From the NCBI GenBank assembly GCA_036346395.1, contig CM070594.1, forward strand, positions 18,199,385 through 18,263,384: a DNA stretch of 64,000 bases, in the 5' to 3' direction. The notes beneath the pieces were generated by a model. It was not told the DNA's origin, made no database searches, and worked only from the letters and a program-made list of their open reading frames with translations. Made by a program: the position numbers and the translations under genes. Origin of the DNA: Hsuehochloa calcarea. Taxonomy: Eukaryota > Streptophyta > Magnoliopsida > Poales > Poaceae. Positions within the stretch are counted from its first letter, which is position 1. The number at the start of each line of letters is the position of its first letter. This document shows positions 57,864-64,000 of this stretch, piece after piece.

Positions 57864-59392
57864 TGTGATAACATTTGGGACTTATTGATGGGGGTTCGAT
57901 AGTTGTTAAAGTTTGCAAAGTCAAGTTTTGAGTTTCACCTAGGTTGCATGGGATGTTATGATGCATGTTGTCACTAATGATGGTCAAGTGCATGACGTTT
58001 GTGCTAATAAAATGATTTCTTTGTCTTTGTTGACTGCAGGTTGACTTGATGACTTGGATGATCTTCGACGCGGTATCAAGAGCAAGCATGGAGAGCTTGG
58101 CATCCAGAATGATCATGGAGGTCGAGAAGATTATCAGTGATCAAGTTCGGTCATAGAGATGGAGTCTTAATGAAGATGGCACGAGTCGAGTCTGTGCAGC
58201 GACTCAAGGTGACTTGGCAGCGTCCAAGTGTCGGAGAGGCATTCCGAGGGTGTTCGGAGCTTGAGACACAAGGCGGGGATGTGACAAGTTAATGAGGAGC
58301 GAAGACCATCAAGGAGGAGCAGCGTGATAGCTCTAGGTGGCTTATGTTGACCAAAATCAACATAAGGACATTGATGTAATTGTAGCTTGTCAAGAGGGGT
58401 ATTCTAGGCAAGGGGTAGAGTTGGCTGAACCCTAAGTGGTTATGAATGAGTAGAGAGAGTTAATCTTATCCCTTGAGGTGATTCAAGGGTTGAGGTTGCT
58501 CCCATAGGGCTATAAATAGAGGGGTGGAGGTATGCCTCCATCACCAAGTCTTGGAGAAGGATTTATGCTCCTTTGAGCTTTGCCTAATGAGGACATCACT
58601 TCTACTGACACGAACACTCCTCATGTGCAAGGTCCAATTACTCGAGCACGTGCTCGTCAACTTATTTATCACGTAAATTCGTTTCTAGGACTGAGTGTAT
58701 TTTTTGCGAACTCTATGATGCTGCATAACGGAGATGATTTACTTGTACATAGGAATCTAGCACTAGGACCAGTTCAAGAAGGTCTATGACTAGTTCCGCA
58801 GGGTCTACGACCACTTTAAGAAGGTTTATGACCAGAGATAACATGGACTCCTCAAGACCACCCCAGGACCAGTCCTACGACCAGGTCTTCGACCAGAGAT
58901 ACGCGACCTAAATAGTGAATATAGTGCTGCGTCACCGTTTTGGCCTAATATCGTCTTGTAAGTATGTCGAGGTCGTAGTCCAGGTTGTGTACGCCTCTTC
59001 CCACGGCCGCACAACTCTAGGACGACCTCCTCACGTACCCCTATATATACAGTAGCCGTCATAGTTTAACGTGGGTTTTCCTTTGAGATCATTCTGCTTA
59101 GCAGTCTCGCCGCACGTTCGAATGAGGAACCCCACATTGTGTACTTCATCTATATTCGCAATACAATACCAGATTGCATCTTCTACTTTCTTGCTTGTGT
59201 TCTCGATTCGCATGCAGGAGATAGCCTTGTTGGTGAGGTCAACCGCGTTCGGCATGGTTGATAACCATCGGAGCAGTGGTGTAGTGATTGCAGGAGGTTT
59301 GATCTGTTCTAGTCGGAGCCTTCGGATCATCAACGTCGAGTTCTCCACAATCAACTTATCAGTACCTTTCGGAAGATTGGGCCACCGTCACA
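57864..59392 (+). repeat. 5' LTR of Ty3/gypsy element (1529 bp)
   Basis: Begins TGTGATAACATTTGGG and ends GCCACCGTCACA, with TGTGA/TCACA inverted termini, and is directly followed by a tRNA-Met primer site. A TATA box (CTATAAATAGAGG) lies at 58510-58522. The expected left target copy is GAATA at 57859-57863; its partner is beyond the window. Confidence 0.85.
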
Positions 59393-59397
59393 TCAGT

Positions 59398-59409
59398 TGG
59401 TATCAGAGC
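59398..59409 (+). promoter_or_regulatory. Primer-binding site (tRNA-Met type) of the gypsy element
   Basis: TGGTATCAGAGC lies five bases after the LTR end. Confidence 0.9.
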
Positions 59410-60626
59410 AAAAGTTGCCCGTTAGGTAATCATAATTTTTTTCCCCTGTTAGATTAGTTGTTTGCCATCGTCCTAAAACTCCAGAAAATTGCCCCACAAA
59501 ATATTTTTGTTCGTCGTGTTCTTCCTCTGTCCCATCGCCCATTGTGCCTTTGCAATTTTCGTTCTTTGTTTTGCGTTGTTGAATTAGTGTCTTTTGTCTA
59601 AGTCATGATGCTGGTTTAGAGTCGTGTTTTTGGTCGCTAGTCAACACCGTCACCTGCCGTGCCACCATCCATCCTGGTCGCGCCACCGTCTACTCGAACA
59701 ACCCCCTTTCGACCACCCCCTCTTGCTCGACCACCTCCTCACGTTCGACCACCTAGACGGAATCGACCACCTACTCGGGTTCGACCACCTACTCGTTCCC
59801 GCCCCGACCACCCTATTGTTTCTTGTTGCTCTCGGACACCCCACGCACTCATCATATCGTGCCTGCCACACAAAGTCCGAGAAGAATTTTCATAGCAAAA
59901 GTTCAGAGAGAGAGAGAATATTTTTATTACCTATATACCCCTGCCTTCTACAAAAAAGTTTGTGACCCATATATATCCATTAAACCAGAAGAGGGTTTTG
60001 AAGAGTTTGAGTCAAGGTCACATTCGCAAAAAAAAATGGAACCCTATGTTGGGTTTCGGCAATCAAAAAAAAAAGAAAGAGAGAAAAAAAGAAAGAGAAA
60101 AAAGAAGAAGAAGAAAGGAACCATAGGTTGGGTTTCGGCAGTCAAAAAAAAGAAGAGAGAGTAGAAGAAGAAGCAAACCAACCACCCCCAGTGAAGAAGA
60201 AGAAAATCGACCACCCCCAGTTGGTCTACGACCACTCCCCGCCTTGCATCCTTTGAATCCTTGTATCGAGTCCTTGTTATCGATCAGTGTGTGCTAGGGC
60301 TAGGGACACTTCTTAAGCCAGCAACCGTGACAGGTACTTTGGACCCTTATTCAATTTTGCTAATCAGGTTACGGTTTTTGCTAATCTTTGCTACATATTG
60401 TGCCTTCCGAGCTCCACCTACTCTTAATCAGAATAGGTCCCCTCTTGCAATCATACCCACTCTCGACAAGGTATCACAAACCAGCCACCGGTCATACCAT
60501 CTGCTGCGTTGGTAAGAACACTTGTAAGAGTGTGGTAAGACGCTTGAGAGTGTGTGTTTCCACCTTCCATCACCTAGTAGTTGATAGGGATAATATCTTT
60601 GTGTTGTCTTTTGTTTTCTGCTAACC
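59410..60626 (+). other. Gypsy leader with CGACCACC repeats and purine-rich duplication
   Basis: No gene. About ten TCGACCACC-like words occur at 59690-59815. A purine-rich block with two copies of GGTTGGGTTTCGGCA(A/G)TC-like sequence about 78 bp apart lies at 60037-60165. Leaders of gypsy elements are often this repetitive. Confidence 0.6.
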
Positions 60627-63600
60627 ATGACAGGTGAAACGTCTAATGAGAAAGAGTGCGTTATAAAGGGCGAGCTCATGACGCTCTTGGATGAACAACG
60701 CACTACCATTAATGAGGATATCGACAGGACGTTTCAAGCTACCACGATCACATTGCAGCGCTCAATCAACGATAGTATTGCCACGCTCACTACACGCCTT
60801 GAAAGAATGGTGAACCGACCGCCAAACACTGTACGTGAGTATGATCACGATGCAGTCCAAGATCTTGAGGAGGGAGATGATAATGAGAGAAGAAACCATG
60901 ATACCGGCGCTGGGTTTGCTGACCAAGATGCACGTCAACGACAGCACCTACATCACAACCGTCATGGTGTGGGAGTTAATCATTTTCAGTACCACAATGC
61001 TCGTGCTAATGATGACCCATTTGCTAAAGTTAAATTTACCATACCATCTTTTGTGGGTGTTTATGATGCTAAAATTTATCTAGATTGGGAGATGACAGTT
61101 GAACAAAAATTTAATGCCCATCTAGTTCCTGAAGTGCATAGAGTCAGACAAGCTACTAGTGAATTTAAAGACTTTGCTATCATTTGGTGGAATCAAGTAG
61201 TTAATTCTGGTTTAACACCTGATACATGGGATAGATTGAAAGTAGCTAGGCGTGCTAGATTTGTTCCTCCTGCTTTTAAACGTGATATGCGTAAGAAATT
61301 ACAGCGCTTAGACCAAGGTAGTAAATCTGTCGAGGAATATTATCAAGAACTACAGATAGGCATGCTGCACTGTAATGTTGTTGAGGATGAGGATGATGAG
61401 ATGGCTCGTTTTTATGGTGGTTTAAAGCGTGAGATTCAAGACATAGTTGATTACAAAGAATATAATGATATTAATATGTTGTTCCAGCTTGCTTGTTTGG
61501 CAGAAAAAGAATTGCAGGGTAGACAACAAAGGACCAGGAGCAACTTTGGTAGTACGTCTACATCGAGATCAACGCCGGGACAAGCCAAGATAGCCCCACA
61601 TGCTTTTCGGTCTGCTGCCCCGTCTGTGAGTAGGGCGCGTTCAGCAGCACCATCTCCACCGTCACACGCACCCGAGACGAGCAAATCTACTAGTGTGCAG
61701 GCACCAGCGCAGAGCTCTTCATCGGTTGCTTTCACAGGTTGTACAACAGTAATTGTATGCCACCGTTGTAAAGGAATGGGCCACTTCATGAGAGATTGCC
61801 CAAGTCAACGAGCGTACATTGCGACAAAAGATGGTAGTTATGTAAGTGCTAGTGATGTTGAAAATGAATATGCTCTTGCAGCCAACCTTGCAGGCAGTGA
61901 TAATGATCATGAGGCAGATAACGACGGTGAGAAAATTTTAGGTGCCGCTGCTACGGTAAATTATGGGACCATAATTGTGCAACGAGTATTGAGCTCCCAA
62001 AGAGAGCAAGAGGAGACGCTACAACGTCATAATTTGTTTCAGATGTTCCTCATGGTTAAGGATTGTCGTGTTCGTGTCATAATTGATGGCGGAAGCTGCA
62101 ATAACTTGGTGAATTCAGGATTGGTCAAGAAGTTTGGCTTGACCACACGCGCGCATCCTCACCCATACCACATTCAGTGGTTCAACAACAGCGGTAAGGT
62201 AAAGGTAACACAATCTGCGAGAGTGCATTTTTTCATTGGTTCCTATCATGATGTTGCTGATTTCGATGTAGTACCTATGCAAGCATGTTCTCTTTTATTA
62301 GGTCGTCCATGGGAATTTAATACCGATGCAACTCATCATGGTAGAAGTAATAAATACTCTTTTATGCACAAAGGAAAGAAAATAACTTTGCTACCTTTGA
62401 CGCCTACTGAAATTATGAATTGTGATAAAGAGCTAGCTGAAAATGAGAACAAAAAACTTGAACATGAATCTAAAAATCAGCAAGTAGTGAAGAATGTTTT
62501 CCCACCTAAGAAAGAGCGGTTAGCACCTAGTTCTAAGACCGAGGGAATTAAATTAAAGGGTTGTGTTATGCTTACAACCAAATCTGATCTTACTGAGATT
62601 TTTGATAATGAGCTACCATGCTATGCTTTGATATGCAAAAATACTTTATATTCACTTGCGGATATGTCTAGCTCTTTGCCCCCTGCTATTGCTAACTTTT
62701 TGCACCAGTATGTGGATGTATTTCCAGCTGAGGTACCCCTGGGATTACCACCTATTCGATGGATTGAGCATCAAATTGATTTGATCCCAGGAGCGACTTT
62801 GCCAAACCGTGCTGCATATAGGACCAATACGGAGGAGACTAAGGAAATTCAGCGATAAGTCCAAGATCTTTTGGACCGTGAGTACGTAAGAGAAAACCTT
62901 AGTTCTTGTGTTGTTCCTGTTCTTTTGGTTCCTAAGAAAGACGGTAGTTGGTGTATGTGTGTTGATTGCAGAGTCATTAATTTCACAAAGATTGACTTAC
63001 GGAGTGGTTACCACCAGATTAGAATGAAATTGGGAGATGAATAGAAAACTACTTTTAAAACTAAGTTCGGACTATATGAGTGGTTAGTGATGCCTTTTGG
63101 TTTAACTAATGCACCTAGCACTTTCATGTGTTTGATGAACGAAGTTTTACGTGCTTCCATTGGAAAATTTGTGGTGGTTTATTTTGATGATATTCTGATC
63201 TATAGCAAGTCATATGAAGAACACATGGATCATTTACATGTTGTTTTTAATATTTTGAGAGATGCACGTTTGTTTGGTAACCTTGAGAAGTGCACCTTTT
63301 GCACGGATCAAGTCTATTTTCTTGGCTATGTTGTTACTCCACAGCGCATCGAAGTTGATCAAGCCAAGATTGTCGCTATCCAGAGTTGGCCGCCTCCTAA
63401 AATGGTCACACAAGTGCGGAGTTTTCTAGGGCTCGCTGGTTTCTATCGGCGTTTTCTTCGGGATTTCAGCACCCTCGCTGCACCGCTGAATGAGGCTACA
63501 AAGAAGGGAGTTCCTGTTACTTGGGCAACCATACAACAACAAGCTTTCGACGCTCTCAAAGATAAGCTCACACACGCCCCTTTGCTTCAACTTTCCGATT

Positions 63601-64000
63601 TCAGCAAGACTTTTGAATTAGAATGTAATGCTAGTGGCATAGGTCTTGGTGGTGTGTTAATTCAAGAAGGAAAATATGTTGCTTACTTAAGTGAAAAATT
63701 AAGTGGTCCTAGTTTGAACTATTCTACCTATGATAAAAGAATTATATGCTCTAGTTCGAACTTTGAAAACATGGCAACATTATTTATGGCCCAAAGAGTT
63801 TGTAATACATTCTGATCATGAATCTTTGAAGCATATTCGAAGTCAAACCAACCTGAACCGTAGACATGCTAAGTGGGTTGAGTTCATCGAGTCTTTTCCC
63901 TACGTCATTAAATATAAAAAAGGGCAAAGAAAATGTGATAACTGATGCTTTGTCTAGGAGATATACCATGCTTTCACAACTTGACTTCAAAATCTTTGGA
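60627..64000 (+). pseudogene. Ty3/gypsy (chromovirus-like) gag-pol polyprotein, disabled, runs off window
   Basis: The first 743-aa frame (60627-62858) has a gag domain (KFTIPSFVGVYDAKIYLDWE from residue ~135), a CCHC knuckle CHRCKGMGHFMRDC (~378-391) and a protease region with IIDGGSCNNLV (~485) and LLGRPWEF (~555). Stops follow in the same frame at 62856-62858 and 63042-63044. RT shows LVPKKDGSW, a deletion joining CRVIN directly to FTKIDLRSGY, then MPFGLTNAPSTF and YFDDILIYS. RNase H begins FELECNASG, with Asn at the position where related enzymes carry a catalytic Asp. Frameshifts occur near 63735 and 63925, and integrase lies beyond the window. DGGS protease and the LGRPWEF context suggest the CRM/Reina side of chromoviruses (inference). 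In working copies these domains form the particle and copy RNA into DNA; this copy cannot. Confidence 0.92.

Noticed and set aside
59650..59895. Arg-Pro-Pro and Trp-Ser repeat ORFs
   Set aside because: Translations of CGACCACC repeats in the gypsy leader.

Overview
The window reads as repeat-dense intergenic chromosome of a grass (Poaceae). The basis is one host gene with grass-type R2R3-MYB structure (canonical 133- and 130-nt first exons, GT-AG introns) set in nested Ty1/copia, Ty3/gypsy, CACTA and MITE insertions of the kind that dominate grass genomes. No rRNA, tRNA or CRISPR was seen. The species cannot be fixed from the sequence alone.

Layout. 1-1.4 kb: minus-strand Copia gag remnant with a 7 x 31 bp hairpin tandem repeat upstream of it. 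1.4-1.77 kb: one CACTA end. 2.6-4.8 kb: gypsy-LTR-like and hAT-like debris. 5.67-7.18 kb, minus strand: the only intact host gene, a MYB61/MYB86-type transcription factor of 426 aa in three exons. 8.74-11.15 kb, upstream of that gene: a non-autonomous LTR element with short (~158 bp) LTRs. 13.4-15.0 kb: a Copia solo LTR with a perfect 5-bp target duplication. 15.77-16.03 kb: a Mutator-like MITE with a 9-bp duplication. 16.86-22.04 kb: a complete CACTA element (TSD GTC) carrying a nested gypsy-type solo LTR (TSD GAACT). 24.3-26.8 kb: a decayed Copia pol 3' half and its LTR.

27.23-38.87 kb is a two-layer nest. A short CACTA (TSD TAA) was split by a 10.8 kb Sirevirus-like Copia element (TSD GCCAT) with 2.7 kb LTRs. 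This Copia has a gag and a second acidic/coiled-coil ORF but no recognisable pol. Its LTRs hold a striking array of hairpins that share a TGNGT loop but have different, self-complementary stems, plus many CGGAAnTTCCG inverted repeats. 39.3-43.4 kb: CACTA protein remnants (a TNP2 piece on minus; transposase-like and Ulp1/C48-like pieces on plus). 43.4-51.2 kb: gene-poor DNA with two inverted copies of one MITE and two composite CT/TA microsatellites. 51.26-52.88 kb: a 94-bp tandem repeat interrupted by a 1.26 kb CACTA (TSD ATA). 53.5-57.85 kb: a Tat-like gypsy 5' region split by a 3.1 kb solo LTR. 57.86 kb to the end: a Ty3/gypsy chromovirus-like element with LTR, tRNA-Met primer site and a gag-protease-RT-RNaseH polyprotein broken by stops, an RT deletion and frameshifts.

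Apart from the MYB gene nothing here looks like a functioning host gene. The transposon proteins are mostly disabled. The order of insertions can be read from nested target-site duplications.
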